DNA from: Flavobacteriaceae bacterium
Lineage (GTDB): Bacteria; Bacteroidota; Bacteroidia; Flavobacteriales; Flavobacteriaceae
DNA length: 64,000 nt
Direction: 5' to 3'
NCBI GenBank assembly: GCA_003564185.1
Contig: PXFS01000055.1
Span: 27,017-91,016 of the forward strand
This document shows positions 44,579 to 53,735 of the stretch, in pieces. Position numbers and translations under genes: made by a program. Within the stretch, counting starts at the first letter, position 1; the number at the start of each line of letters is the position of its first letter. A model generated the notes under the pieces. The model was not told where the DNA came from, did no database searches, and saw only the letters and a program-made list of their open reading frames with translations.

Positions 44579-45975
44579 TTCATTGAATCAAGTATTTCAA
44601 TAATGTCGTTTTCATTAGTATCTGGATTGATGAAGCAAAACCGTGCACAAGTTTGAGATTCACCATCTATAGTCCATTTTGTAGGGGTAACTAAAGCAAA
44701 ATTTGATTGATGATTTGTGTAAGTCCAATGGGTATAGTCCTCTGCTTTCCAATTTTTTCTTTTAAACAAAACACAAGATAATCCTGGCTCCCTGATTAAT
44801 TCTAATTGATCATTAGCTTGAATTTGTTGTGCTGCAAAATTGGCTAAACTTATACCACGCTCAATAGCTTCTGTATATTTCTTTGTTCCATGCATAGCTA
44901 ACGAAAACCAAAGTGGCAACCCCCTAAGCCTTCGTGTTAATTGGATTTGATAATCTGCTGGATTAAAACCCTGCGCCCCTTCATCTTTAAAAATATCTAG
45001 ATATGCTCCTTTTTGAGAATGCGCATTAGCTGCCAATTCCATATTTTTATAAATTACCGCCCCACAATCATAGGGAGAAAACATCCATTTATGTGGGTCT
45101 ATGGTAACACTGTCTGCACGTTCAATTCCATTAAACAAATGCCTAACCGAAGGAGCTGCTAATGCCCCACCACCATAGGCAGCATCAACGTGATACCACA
45201 AATGTTCCTGTTCACAAACCTCAGCAATGCCATTTAAGTCATCAATAATACCAGCATTAGTAGTTCCTCCTGTGGCCACAACGGCAAATAAGCGTTTTCT
45301 ATCAAATTGGCTCAAATTGTGAATAGCTTTTCTAAGTGCGCTTCCCGTCAGGTAATCTTCATTTTCATCATCTACCAAAAGAATATCTGCATCAATTACT
45401 TTGGCCATTGATTTAATACTAGAATGAGCTCCACTTGAAGTAATTAAAAGGGTCTTAAGGCCTTTATTAGTATCGTCTAGTGAACGCCAATATTCTCTTC
45501 CTGCAACAATAGCAGAGAGATTGGCGGCGGTTCCACCAGAGGTAAACACACCAAAAGACTTTTCAGGAAGTCCAGTAAGCGATACCAACCAATCCATAGC
45601 CCTGTTCTCACAGAAAATCCCCCCACCACCAGTCATCCAATAGGCGCCATGAATGCTAGAAGCCGATGTAACTAAATCAAATAAAATAGCAGCTTTGGTT
45701 GGAGCTGCTGGAACAAAAGCCAAATGCCTAGGATGATCAACTGGAACGGCAGCTTTAGATAGCACATTCTTAAATAACTCGAATGCCTTCTCCCCTCCTA
45801 TTCCTTCTTCTGTGACTGTTTCACCAACTAGTTTTAATAAATCTTCTTCTTTAGTAGGTTTTCCCATATCAGGGTTAGAATTCGAAATTCGGTTAATCGA
45901 ATATTTCATTATATCGAGCATCATTTCTACCGTATCAATATCAATAGAATGCATGCTTTTAACATGTCTAGTCAT
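44575..45975 (-). CDS. PLP-dependent group II amino-acid decarboxylase
   Basis: 466 residues. The cofactor lysine is Lys296 in SVTIDPHKWMFSPYDCGAV; the Asp that contacts the pyridine N is in WYHVDAAYGGGALAAP; VFTSGGTAANLSAI and the N-terminal HPRHLAFVPAAPTKAA are also conserved. The group includes aromatic-L-amino-acid, glutamate and aspartate decarboxylases. The sequence is nearest to the aromatic/L-2,4-diaminobutyrate branch, but the substrate cannot be fixed. It is monocistronic with a TAATTTTG element 22 nt upstream. Confidence 0.9.
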   Translation of the reverse strand: MTRHVKSMHSIDIDTVEMMLDIMKYSINRISNSNPDMGKPTKEEDLLKLVGETVTEEGIGGEKAFELFKNVLSKAAVPVDHPRHLAFVPAAPTKAAILFDLVTSASSIHGAYWMTGGGGIFCENRAMDWLVSLTGLPEKSFGVFTSGGTAANLSAIVAGREYWRSLDDTNKGLKTLLITSSGAHSSIKSMAKVIDADILLVDDENEDYLTGSALRKAIHNLSQFDRKRLFAVVATGGTTNAGIIDDLNGIAEVCEQEHLWYHVDAAYGGGALAAPSVRHLFNGIERADSVTIDPHKWMFSPYDCGAVIYKNMELAANAHSQKGAYLDIFKDEGAQGFNPADYQIQLTRRLRGLPLWFSLAMHGTKKYTEAIERGISLANFAAQQIQANDQLELIREPGLSCVLFKRKNWKAEDYTHWTYTNHQSNFALVTPTKWTIDGESQTCARFCFINPDTNENDIIEILDSMN

Positions 45976-45997
45976 ACCTTAAACTTTATTTTGATTG

Positions 45998-46005
45998 CAA
46001 AATTA
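45998..46005 (-). promoter_or_regulatory. Candidate -7 promoter element for the PLP decarboxylase
   Basis: The minus strand reads TAATTTTG (exact TAnnTTTG), 22 nt before the ATG. Confidence 0.45.
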
Positions 46006-46152
46006 AATCATTCATCAGATTTAACCCGCATTAAAAAAGAAAGAATTAAATGATTCAAAAAAATAATCCTCTAATAAGTTTCTAATTTTTTTCTTAGAAA
46101 TATCTAATTTAAATCTAAGTAGCTTATAAAGGCCTTTCAAAGAGTATGTAAT

Positions 46153-46160
46153 TAATTTTG
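46153..46160 (+). promoter_or_regulatory. Candidate -7 promoter element for the mgtC-mgtE operon
   Basis: TAATTTTG (exact TAnnTTTG), 17 nt before the GTG start of the MgtC-like gene. No clear -33 TTG. I did not recognise an M-box magnesium riboswitch; only 17 nt separate the element from the start. Confidence 0.5.
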
Positions 46161-46177
46161 CCAAAAAAATTAAGGAA

Positions 46178-46909
46178 GTGGAAATTCACATCTTCATATT
46201 AAGATTGCTTTTAGCTATTGGACTCGGCTTAGTGATTGGCTTTGAAAGACAATGGCGCCAGCGAAGTGCGGGTTTGAGAACAAACACACTCGTGGCCATG
46301 GGGTCTGCGGCATTTACTTTAATTTCATTTGCATTAACCGAAACCATAGAAGAGGATGAAATTTACCGAGGCGATGCCACACGAATTATAGGTCAGATTG
46401 TTACCGGAATTGGTTTTTTAGGAGCGGGTGTTATTATGAAAGACGGTCTTAGTGTAAGAGGGCTTAATACTGCAGCTACCATTTGGTGTTCGGCGGCAGT
46501 TGGTGCACTTGCTGGGGTTGGTTTATTTTTAGAAGCAACACTAGTAGCTTTCTCTGTAACATTTATACACCTATTTTTTAGACCAGTAGGCAACTTTCTA
46601 AATAAATACTCATTTGTCAACACAGACAACGACACTTTTTTGTACAAATTCAACATTACCTGCAAAGATCAAGTTGAAAATCACCTAAGAGTGCTTTTAC
46701 TAAATTCAATCAAAAAAGATGATAGATTACAATTAAGATCGCTTAAAAGTAGCGATGATAATAATCCTGCTTATGCATTTGTTCAAGCTGAAATTTATGC
46801 TGAAGGCAGACACGATGTAGAAATGGAAAACTTAGCGAGTTTACTCACTATAGAATATGGAGTAACGCAAGTAAGTTGGGAAATTAACGGACAACAAGAA
46901 AATGATTAG
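46178..46909 (+). CDS. MgtC/SapB family membrane protein
   Basis: 243 residues from GTG 46178. The N-terminal half is four to five helices with the family motif GLVIGFERQWRQRSAGLRTNTLVAMGSAAF and GQIVTGIGFLGAGVIMKDGLSVRGLNTAATIWCSAAVGALAG. The C-terminal ~90 residues form a soluble ACT-like domain. MgtC proteins help bacteria grow at low magnesium, possibly through effects on ATP synthase or lipid metabolism. It directly precedes a magnesium transporter gene, which supports a magnesium role. The stop touches the next start. Confidence 0.93.
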   Translation: MEIHIFILRLLLAIGLGLVIGFERQWRQRSAGLRTNTLVAMGSAAFTLISFALTETIEEDEIYRGDATRIIGQIVTGIGFLGAGVIMKDGLSVRGLNTAATIWCSAAVGALAGVGLFLEATLVAFSVTFIHLFFRPVGNFLNKYSFVNTDNDTFLYKFNITCKDQVENHLRVLLLNSIKKDDRLQLRSLKSSDDNNPAYAFVQAEIYAEGRHDVEMENLASLLTIEYGVTQVSWEINGQQEND

Positions 46910-46911
46910 TG

Positions 46912-48288
46912 ATGACCTTAGAAGAATTAAAAAACACAAAATTTGATGTGCCGGATAAACGTTTGCTTGAATTTATTCCACTGTTAGTAAAAATGCCTTT
47001 GCAGGAAGTGGCCGAAATTTTGTACCAAAGAGACGCACTTTTTGTTCTTGAAGTTTTGAACCATTTTAAAATTGATGAAGCCGCTAAAATAATAAGTGAG
47101 CTTTCAATTGCACAACAAATAGAATTATTCAAAAACTCCTCTAAGAAGAAGTTTGCCTTATTTTTTGAAGTCATGGCTTCCGATGTAAGGGCCGATATTT
47201 TCCAACATTTAACACAAAAGGAACAAGCCGATTTACTACCCTATTTAACAAAGCAAGTTAAAAAAGATGTTATTCACTTAAGTAATTATCCACCAGAAAC
47301 TGCTGGCGGAATCATGAAAAGTGACTATCCTATTTTAAAACCTCACTACACTGTAGAGGAATCTTTAAACTTATTGAGAAATGAGTATGCTCATAATGAA
47401 TACATGAACTACACCTACATAGTTAATGATCAATTAGAGCTGATTGGTTATGTACTACTGCAAGATGTTGCATTAGCTGAACCTCAACTTAGCATTCAGC
47501 AAATTATGAAACAATGTGTTGGTGTTGCTAAGGTAGATGACGATCAAGAAGACGCCGTAAAAAAAATTGAAAAATACGATTTGTTTACCCTACCCGTGCT
47601 CAATAAACACAACCAATTAGTTGGAATAATTACACAAGACCAAGCTATTGATGTATTGCGATTGGAGCAAACCGAAGACATGGAAAAATTTATGGGGATG
47701 ACAAGAGATTCCTCCGATGAAAATTACCTTGAAACAAGTGTTTGGTCTCACTTCAAAAAAAGAGTAGTTTGGATTGTAAGTTTGGCTGTAGTTGGTTTAA
47801 TTTCAGGACTTATCATTCACAGTTACGAATCTACTTTAGACCAATTACTCATTTTGGCGCTCTACATGCCAATGGTTGCAGACACAGGAGGAAACTGTGG
47901 CTCACAAGCGGCAACAGTTGTCATTAGAGCAATGGCATTAGGGCAGTTTAGACTTAAAAATTGGTTTCTTGTGATATGGAAAGAAAGCCGTATTTCTTTA
48001 TTACTTGCAATTTGTCTAGGCTTTATTGCTTTTGGAAAAGTGATGTTTTTATCTTGGGAGACAGAAACACCTGAAGAGTATTCTCTAGCCATTATTGCTT
48101 TTGTAATTGCCTTAGCTCTTTCACTTCAGACCATTACTGCAACGGTAATAGGCGCAGCATTACCGCTTACTGTAAAAGCCTTTGGAGGAGACCCAGCCGT
48201 AGCCGCAAGTCCAGCCATAACAACTACTGTAGATATTACAGGCTTATTAATCTACTTTACGGTAGCCACAAGCTTTTTTAACTTATAA
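46912..48288 (+). CDS. mgtE: Magnesium transporter MgtE
   Basis: 458 residues. The N-domain of helical repeats (~1-130), a CBS pair (~131-255, including IMKQCVGVAKVDDDQEDAV..LVGIITQDQAIDVLR) and five transmembrane helices (~275-458) with the pore motif ALYMPMVADTGGNCGSQAATVVIRAMALG match MgtE. The CBS domains gate the channel by sensing cytoplasmic Mg2+. ATG 46912 is preferred; a GTG at 46909 overlaps the mgtC stop. Probably co-transcribed with the MgtC-like gene before it and the barrel gene 30 nt after it. Confidence 0.96.
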   Translation: MTLEELKNTKFDVPDKRLLEFIPLLVKMPLQEVAEILYQRDALFVLEVLNHFKIDEAAKIISELSIAQQIELFKNSSKKKFALFFEVMASDVRADIFQHLTQKEQADLLPYLTKQVKKDVIHLSNYPPETAGGIMKSDYPILKPHYTVEESLNLLRNEYAHNEYMNYTYIVNDQLELIGYVLLQDVALAEPQLSIQQIMKQCVGVAKVDDDQEDAVKKIEKYDLFTLPVLNKHNQLVGIITQDQAIDVLRLEQTEDMEKFMGMTRDSSDENYLETSVWSHFKKRVVWIVSLAVVGLISGLIIHSYESTLDQLLILALYMPMVADTGGNCGSQAATVVIRAMALGQFRLKNWFLVIWKESRISLLLAICLGFIAFGKVMFLSWETETPEEYSLAIIAFVIALALSLQTITATVIGAALPLTVKAFGGDPAVAASPAITTTVDITGLLIYFTVATSFFNL

Positions 48289-48318
48289 AACAAAAATAAA
48301 TTATCTAAATTAAAAACA

Positions 48319-49797
48319 ATGAAAACTAGAATTACACTTTTAATGCTGACTATGTTGATGCTCACGCAAATAGCCCAGGCACAACAAGAGAAAGAAAGAG
48401 ACACTGCTAATTTGAGAGAACTACCTTTCTACATTGATCCTGTAAAAAGAATGCCTGATGTAGACTTAAAAGACAAAAAAGAAGGCACGTTTATTACTGG
48501 ACTACCAAGGTTTGAATTTGACCCCATTCGTGGATTTGGCGCTGGAGGAAACTTAAATGTTTTTTGGAATGGTGATGAAAGCGATCCCTTTTTTGAATAC
48601 ACTCCCTACAGACACCGTCTAAATGCAGAATTCTTTGTATTTGAAAATGGTAGAATACGGTATGCTTTTAATTACGATGCACCGTATATTTTTGATACAC
48701 CCTGGAGATTAAGAGCCGATGCAGTTTTCTGGGAAGACCCCGATGCACAGTATTGGGGTATTGGTAGAAATTCAATCAACAGACTTAGCTTTGCAGATAA
48801 ATCTGAAGGAGTCCTTGGAACAGAAAGAACTTTTAGGCGTATTAGTGATTATGAAGATAATTTAAAAATTGCTATTCCTGATGGTGAAGGTGGATTTGTA
48901 ACTGATTTTCATTACAATCAAATCATTCAACGTGAACAACTCTACAACCTTCTTGGAGAAAGAGTTTTGATGGGAGGTAAAATGAGAATTATGTTTGGTT
49001 ATGAAATGTTATTTACTCAATTTGAATCTTACGGTGGTAAAATTGCTGATGAGGCAGTAACTGTAGATGGTCAAAGCGTTAATGCTATAAATAATGAAAC
49101 CTTAGTGGATATCCAAAAAGGTGATGGCACCTGGGATCGATTTAACTTAAGTGGGTTTGGGGATGATCAATGGAAATTTACTTCTATGTTGGCTTGGGCA
49201 CTTATCTATGACACAAGAGATTTTGAGCCAGACCCTTCAAAAGGTATTTTTCTTCAGTATTCGCATGAATGGTCGGTGCCAGAATTAGGTTCTGATTTTA
49301 GTTTTAATAAATTCATGCTCCAAGCACAGGCTTTTAAAACCATCTCTAAATGGAAAGGTGGAAAAAGAAGAATTACACTTGCTGGTATGGCTTCCTTAGG
49401 ACATATTTGGGGGTCCAATATCAATTTCATTGAAATGTATGATTTATCTAGTCAAGCTGAAGCTGGTGGAATTTTAGTCTTAGGAGGTGAACGATCTTTA
49501 CGTGGCTTTAGAGAAGCAAGAATGCTAGCCCCAACTGTAGGTCTAATAAATTTAGAGATGAGGACAAGATTATACGACTTCAAATTACTTAATCAAGAAT
49601 TTGTCTTGGGCTTAACCCCTTTTTTTGATGCCGGAACGGTTTGGGATGGTATAGATGAAATTGAATTGAATGGTTTTAGAGGTTCTGCTGGAATAGGCGG
49701 TAGAATTGGCTGGAATCAATCTACAGTAATGCGATTAGATTATGCAAGATCCAGAGAGGGAAGTCAAATCTTTTTTGGTTTTGGACATATTTTCTAA
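48319..49797 (+). CDS. Omp85/BamA-superfamily outer-membrane barrel without POTRA domains
   Basis: 492 residues. Signal peptide to AQAQ (~22), a short proline-rich stretch, then a beta barrel with surface-antigen features: PRFEFDPIRGFGAGGNLNVFWN, AWALIYDTRDFEPDPSKGIFLQYSHEW, GGERSLRGFREARML (the conserved L6 RGF motif), NLEMRTRLYDF and LTPFFDAGTVWD, ending in FFGFGHIF with a terminal phenylalanine. It lacks POTRA repeats, as in patatin-type or TamA-truncated members of Bacteroidetes. It is 30 nt downstream of mgtE and followed by a terminator. Role unknown. Confidence 0.85.
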   Translation: MKTRITLLMLTMLMLTQIAQAQQEKERDTANLRELPFYIDPVKRMPDVDLKDKKEGTFITGLPRFEFDPIRGFGAGGNLNVFWNGDESDPFFEYTPYRHRLNAEFFVFENGRIRYAFNYDAPYIFDTPWRLRADAVFWEDPDAQYWGIGRNSINRLSFADKSEGVLGTERTFRRISDYEDNLKIAIPDGEGGFVTDFHYNQIIQREQLYNLLGERVLMGGKMRIMFGYEMLFTQFESYGGKIADEAVTVDGQSVNAINNETLVDIQKGDGTWDRFNLSGFGDDQWKFTSMLAWALIYDTRDFEPDPSKGIFLQYSHEWSVPELGSDFSFNKFMLQAQAFKTISKWKGGKRRITLAGMASLGHIWGSNINFIEMYDLSSQAEAGGILVLGGERSLRGFREARMLAPTVGLINLEMRTRLYDFKLLNQEFVLGLTPFFDAGTVWDGIDEIELNGFRGSAGIGGRIGWNQSTVMRLDYARSREGSQIFFGFGHIF

Positions 49798-49821
49798 AAA
49801 TAACATCTAAGCATCATAACT

Positions 49822-49851
49822 AAAGCTAGTTGATTATAAGTAGCTTTTTTT
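49822..49851 (+). terminator. Intrinsic terminator of the mgtC-mgtE-barrel operon
   Basis: AAAGCTA (49822-49828) pairs with TAGCTTT (49841-49847), loop of 12, followed by further T's. It is 25 nt after the stop of the barrel gene. Confidence 0.75.
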
Positions 49852-50004
49852 ATTTCCAAAATTCAACTAGTTGATTGCAATAGTAAACCTATAGCTAAAT
49901 GCTATTACTAGTATTCAATTCAATAAGAAAATATTACCAATTTAGGAATAAAAATTTATTGTATGTGTAAACATTTTAATTTATTTTTCCGAAAAATTTT
50001 CATT

Positions 50005-51756
50005 ATGAAACAAATCACTACAAAATTCTTATCTTTACTTGTGTTCTTTTCAGGGTTTATTATCCATGCTCAAGAGTTTAAAACAAAGTCAAAACATCAG
50101 CTTGAAGCAAAAAACAAGATTCCCTTTAAAGTTATTTTACAGGAAAACATTCAAAACACATCTAATTTTGTGCCTTTTAATGTTCCTCCTCCTGCCTCTG
50201 ACCCGATGCCTGTAGATGGCGCCACTAATGTCCCTGTGTTTCAAGCTGAAACAGCCACAGGACTAGCTAATGCTGTTCAGTTAGGTTGGGAAGGAAGTGA
50301 TGAGGCTACGGACTATGAAATTAACTTAGGAGTGACGCCAACAGGCTTAAATTATTTAGGCGATTTTCAAGGCACCTTACTTACACTTACTGGAGTAACT
50401 GAGGAGACTACTTACTATTGGCAAATTATCCCTAAAAACTCATCTGGTTCTGCTGCTAATAATCCTGTATGGTCGTTTACAACTGCAAATATGAATGCCT
50501 CTTCTGCACCGTTAGCCGCAATTAATCCAACACCAGAAGACGAAGCCATTAATGTTGAACTCACACCCACAGTTAATGCTGCTGGAAACCCAACACAGGA
50601 ACTCAATTTTTCTTGGGAAGTTCCCACTAATAGCGAAATTGTAGCTCAATACATTTTTAAATTGGGTTTTGATGATGAAGTGGATGATTTTGAAACTACT
50701 GCTTTTCAGACTAATATAACTATTACTGGAATTCCTTATGGTACAGAAATCTTTTGGGAAGTAATTCCACAAAATAGTCAAGGAACTCCAAATAATACAG
50801 AGGTTTGGTCATTTACAACAGAAGAATTGGCTAATGAAGGGGCTCCCCTTGCAGCTTTTAACCCCATTCCCCCAGATGGTTCTTTTAACGTTATGCTCAA
50901 TGAAGAACTCGATGAGAATGATGAAATAGTTTTTGAGCTCGAATTTTCTTGGAGTTTACCAGAAGATTCTGAACCGGTTGCTGAATATGAATTTAATCTT
51001 GGATTTGACAACAATGTTGATGCTTTTACTACAACACTAACAGGAACAAGTATTAATTTATCTGGCTTACAAAAAGGAATTACCTATTTTTGGCAAGTGA
51101 TCCCTTCCAATTCATCTGGACCAGCAGTAAATAACGAAATATGGTCGTTTACCACTGAAGAAGTACCCACTGATGAAATTCCTCTAGCTGCCATAAATCC
51201 AACACCTTCAGATGGTGAGCAGGATGTGTTTATTATTTTTGAAGAATCACCAGAAGGAGAAACTTCAACAAGTGTTTTGTTTGAATGGGAAATCCCAGAA
51301 GATTCAGAATTTGTTGCATTTATTGATTTTGAATTGAGTGAAAATCCAGATCTTTCAGATGCTTTTGAAACGGTCTTATTAGGGGACACTAGTTCACTAA
51401 ATCTTTCGGGGATGGATTATGAGACCACTTATTACTGGAGGTTAACCCCAACTAATTCAACTGGTGTTGCTGAAAACACAGAAATATGGACATTTACAAC
51501 AGAGCAAAGCATGAGTAGCGAATCATTTACTAAAAACGATTTTGTTCATTTCGTTCAAAATAATTGGCTGCAAATTCAATCTCAGCTTGATATAGACCAA
51601 ATTTCACTATACTCAATTGGTGGCAGTTTAATTTACCATGCTGACAAACTCAACACTTCAGAAGTAAAAGTTGATATCAGTACGTATTCAAATGGAGTCT
51701 ATATTGCTCAATTAAGTATTAATGGAACTCCTCATAATTTCAAGTTCGTTAAGTAA
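50005..51756 (+). CDS. T9SS-secreted protein with four tandem Fn3-like domains
   Basis: About 583 residues from ATG 50005, which starts directly with the signal peptide (MKQITTKFLSLLVFFSGFIIHAQ); an ATG at 49963 adds a cytoplasmic-looking prefix. It carries four related ~105-residue units, each opening with (A)xNPxPxDGxxxV, then FSWExPxDSExVA, TYYWQxIPxNSxG and ending WSFTTE. These resemble fibronectin-III/Ig-like adhesive modules. The last ~75 residues (LDIDQISLYSIGGSLIYHAD..VYIAQLSINGTPHNFKFVK) are a type A Por secretion sorting domain. It is probably delivered to the cell surface by the T9SS; adhesion is inferred. No enzyme domain is seen. Confidence 0.9.
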   Translation: MKQITTKFLSLLVFFSGFIIHAQEFKTKSKHQLEAKNKIPFKVILQENIQNTSNFVPFNVPPPASDPMPVDGATNVPVFQAETATGLANAVQLGWEGSDEATDYEINLGVTPTGLNYLGDFQGTLLTLTGVTEETTYYWQIIPKNSSGSAANNPVWSFTTANMNASSAPLAAINPTPEDEAINVELTPTVNAAGNPTQELNFSWEVPTNSEIVAQYIFKLGFDDEVDDFETTAFQTNITITGIPYGTEIFWEVIPQNSQGTPNNTEVWSFTTEELANEGAPLAAFNPIPPDGSFNVMLNEELDENDEIVFELEFSWSLPEDSEPVAEYEFNLGFDNNVDAFTTTLTGTSINLSGLQKGITYFWQVIPSNSSGPAVNNEIWSFTTEEVPTDEIPLAAINPTPSDGEQDVFIIFEESPEGETSTSVLFEWEIPEDSEFVAFIDFELSENPDLSDAFETVLLGDTSSLNLSGMDYETTYYWRLTPTNSTGVAENTEIWTFTTEQSMSSESFTKNDFVHFVQNNWLQIQSQLDIDQISLYSIGGSLIYHADKLNTSEVKVDISTYSNGVYIAQLSINGTPHNFKFVK

Positions 51757-51782
51757 ACCAAAACTAATTTTTATAATTTTAA

Positions 51783-51818
51783 AAAACCGATTTAGATAAA
51801 TGACTAAATCGGTTTTGA
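51783..51818. terminator. Bidirectional terminator between the T9SS protein and rlmN
   Basis: A 13-bp perfect stem AAAACCGATTTAG (51783-51795) with CTAAATCGGTTTT (51804-51816), loop of 8, with flanking T/A runs. It serves two convergent genes. Confidence 0.9.
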
Positions 51819-51860
51819 TTTTTTATATTTTAATGATCTAACACAAAAAATTGAAATTTA

Positions 51861-52898
51861 TTAATGTTTATTTGCTAATTGCCCACAAGCAGCATCAATA
51901 TCCTTACCTCTAGAATGCCTTAAAGTTGCAGTGATCCCATTTTTTTCTAATTGATTCATATATAAAGCAACTGATTGATCAGATCCTTGTTCAAATTCTG
52001 CATCATCAATTGAATTGTACTCAATAATATTCACCTTACAGGGAATATACTGACAGAATTTCACCAATGCATTAATATCTTCTTGTTGGTCATTAATTCC
52101 TTTCCAAACAATATATTCGTAAGTTACTCGCTTCTTTGTTTTTTCATACCAATATATAAGCGCATCCCTTAAATCTTCTAATGGAAAAGTCTTGTTGAAT
52201 GGCATTATTTGAGTTCGGATTTCGTTCCTTGCCGAATGAAGGGAAACTGCTAAATTAAATCTGACTTGATCATCGGCTAAGCGTTTTATCATCTTCGGAA
52301 CTCCAGAAGTTGAAACGGTGATTCTTTTGGGGGACATCCCCAAACCCTCTGGACTTGTAATTTTTTCAATAGAAGCCAACACATTGTTGTAATTCATCAA
52401 GGGTTCGCCCATGCCCATATAGACAATATTAGAAAGTGGAATGCCATTATAAAGTTTACTTTCTTGATCTATTGCTACTACCTGGTCATAAATCTCATCT
52501 GCATTTAAATTTCGCATTCGCTTGAGTTGTGCTGTTGCACAAAACTTACAATCTAAACTGCATCCTACTTGTGAAGAAACACAAGCCGTAGTCCTTGAAA
52601 AGGTAGGTATTAAAACGGATTCAACAGTAAAACCATCATGAAGTTTGACAGCATTTTTAATTGTACCATCTTTACTTCTTTGCATTTGGTCAACTTCAAT
52701 ATGATTGATTACAAAATTCTCCTCCAACATCTCACGAGTAGATTTTGAAAGATTGGTCATATCCTTAAAATCATAACATGCTTTGTTCCAGAGCCATTCA
52801 TAAACTTGATTCCCTCTAAAAGCCTGATCTCCGTTTTCTTTAAAAAAATTTCGTAATTCTTCTTTGCTTAGTGCCCGTATGTCTTTTTTCTTTTTCAC
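51861..52898 (-). CDS. rlmN: 23S rRNA (adenine-2503-C2)/tRNA dual-specificity methyltransferase
   Basis: 345 residues, radical SAM. The cluster motif CSLDCKFCATAQ (CxxxCxxC) is intact, and the second methyl-carrying cysteine lies near the end in IDAACGQLANKH, with the mechanistic Cys in SRTTACVSSQVGC. MGMGEPLMNY is the SAM-binding GGEP-like motif. It methylates A2503 in 23S rRNA and A37 in some tRNAs. GTG 52898 is the natural start (MKKKKDIRALSKEELRNFF). A TAAATTTG promoter element ends 4 nt before the GTG, so the mRNA may be leaderless. Confidence 0.97.
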   Translation of the reverse strand: MKKKKDIRALSKEELRNFFKENGDQAFRGNQVYEWLWNKACYDFKDMTNLSKSTREMLEENFVINHIEVDQMQRSKDGTIKNAVKLHDGFTVESVLIPTFSRTTACVSSQVGCSLDCKFCATAQLKRMRNLNADEIYDQVVAIDQESKLYNGIPLSNIVYMGMGEPLMNYNNVLASIEKITSPEGLGMSPKRITVSTSGVPKMIKRLADDQVRFNLAVSLHSARNEIRTQIMPFNKTFPLEDLRDALIYWYEKTKKRVTYEYIVWKGINDQQEDINALVKFCQYIPCKVNIIEYNSIDDAEFEQGSDQSVALYMNQLEKNGITATLRHSRGKDIDAACGQLANKH

Positions 52899-52902
52899 GC
52901 TA

Positions 52903-52910
52903 CAAATTTA
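52903..52910 (-). promoter_or_regulatory. Candidate promoter of rlmN, almost abutting the start codon
   Basis: The minus strand reads TAAATTTG (exact TAnnTTTG), with TTTC 20 nt further upstream as a near -33 match. The element is only 4 nt from the GTG, so transcription may begin at the start codon. Confidence 0.5.
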
Positions 52911-53037
52911 ATGAATAATAAAGGAATTGTGAAACGAGTTGTTTTAAACCTGAATTCAATTATTATCAACTTATCAAAATTGTTTTTAATTGTAATATAC
53001 AAACTTTTCTACGTTGTAATGTCTAACTTTTACAAAC

Positions 53038-53062
53038 AAAAAAAGGAGCAATAAACTCCCCT
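53038..53062 (-). terminator. Weak terminator after the thioredoxin-fold gene pair
   Basis: On the minus strand GGAG pairs with CTCC (loop of 7), followed by TTTTTTT. The stem is only 4 bp, so strength is doubtful. It lies 30 nt past the stop of the redoxin gene. Confidence 0.5.
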
Positions 53063-53090
53063 TCTTTTTAATATAAATGAATTATCTAAA

Positions 53091-53720
53091 TTAGTTCGCA
53101 ACTTTAATCGTACAACCAATAGCTTTAGTTTCTTGATTTTTGATAGGCTCATTTTTCTTAAGACTTTCAATAGCATTTTCAAGAAATTTTTCTTTTACTT
53201 CGGAGGCATCTTTGTAATTATCGTCAATCGCTCCAACATACTTTAGATACGATTTAGCCTCTTTATTTTGAAGTAAAAAGACATGGGGTGTTTTAGTAGC
53301 TCCAAACTTAGGATAGACCTGTTGCCCTACATCTAATAAATAATTGAACTGAAATGCTTTTTCTTTCTTACGTTTTTTCATTTCCTCCATTGAATCGCCC
53401 GGCTGTACAGCAGGGTCATTTGGATTTACTGCTAACACAGGATAACCCATTGGAGCATATTTTTCATGAAGTTCGTTGATCCTGTTTTCATAAGCTACTG
53501 CGTATGGGCATGTATTACAAGTAAAAATTAGTATAACTCCTTTTTCTTCTGAAAAATCAGAAAGACTAATTTGCTCCCCTTGAGTATTAGGTAATGTAAA
53601 ATCTTCAATTTCATCACCAAAAGTGTAAGGAGTGGAATTTACCATTTTTGTAAATGCAACAAATGTGAATGACATTACTGCAATAAGACTCAAAATCGTT
53701 AAATTGTTGATTGTTTTCAT
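53091..53720 (-). CDS. Exported thioredoxin-fold protein (redoxin/AhpC-TSA-like)
   Basis: 209 residues. Signal peptide or N-terminal anchor (ILSLIAVMSFTFVAF), then a thioredoxin fold with LPNTQGEQISLSDFSEEKGVILIFTCNTCPYAVAYENRI. The CNTC pair at the start of helix 1 sits where peroxiredoxins have the peroxidatic Cys, giving a CxxC-like site. KTPHVFLL supplies the cis-proline. It is 15 nt after the TlpA-like gene on the same strand, and the two are probably an oxidoreductase pair in the periplasm. Substrate unknown. Confidence 0.85.
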   Translation of the reverse strand: MKTINNLTILSLIAVMSFTFVAFTKMVNSTPYTFGDEIEDFTLPNTQGEQISLSDFSEEKGVILIFTCNTCPYAVAYENRINELHEKYAPMGYPVLAVNPNDPAVQPGDSMEEMKKRKKEKAFQFNYLLDVGQQVYPKFGATKTPHVFLLQNKEAKSYLKYVGAIDDNYKDASEVKEKFLENAIESLKKNEPIKNQETKAIGCTIKVAN

Positions 53721-53735
53721 TTTTTAAAATTTAAA

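Noticed and set aside
46060-46177. M-box or other magnesium riboswitch before mgtC-mgtE
   Set aside because: The -7 element lies 17 nt from the start, leaving no room for a riboswitch in the transcript.
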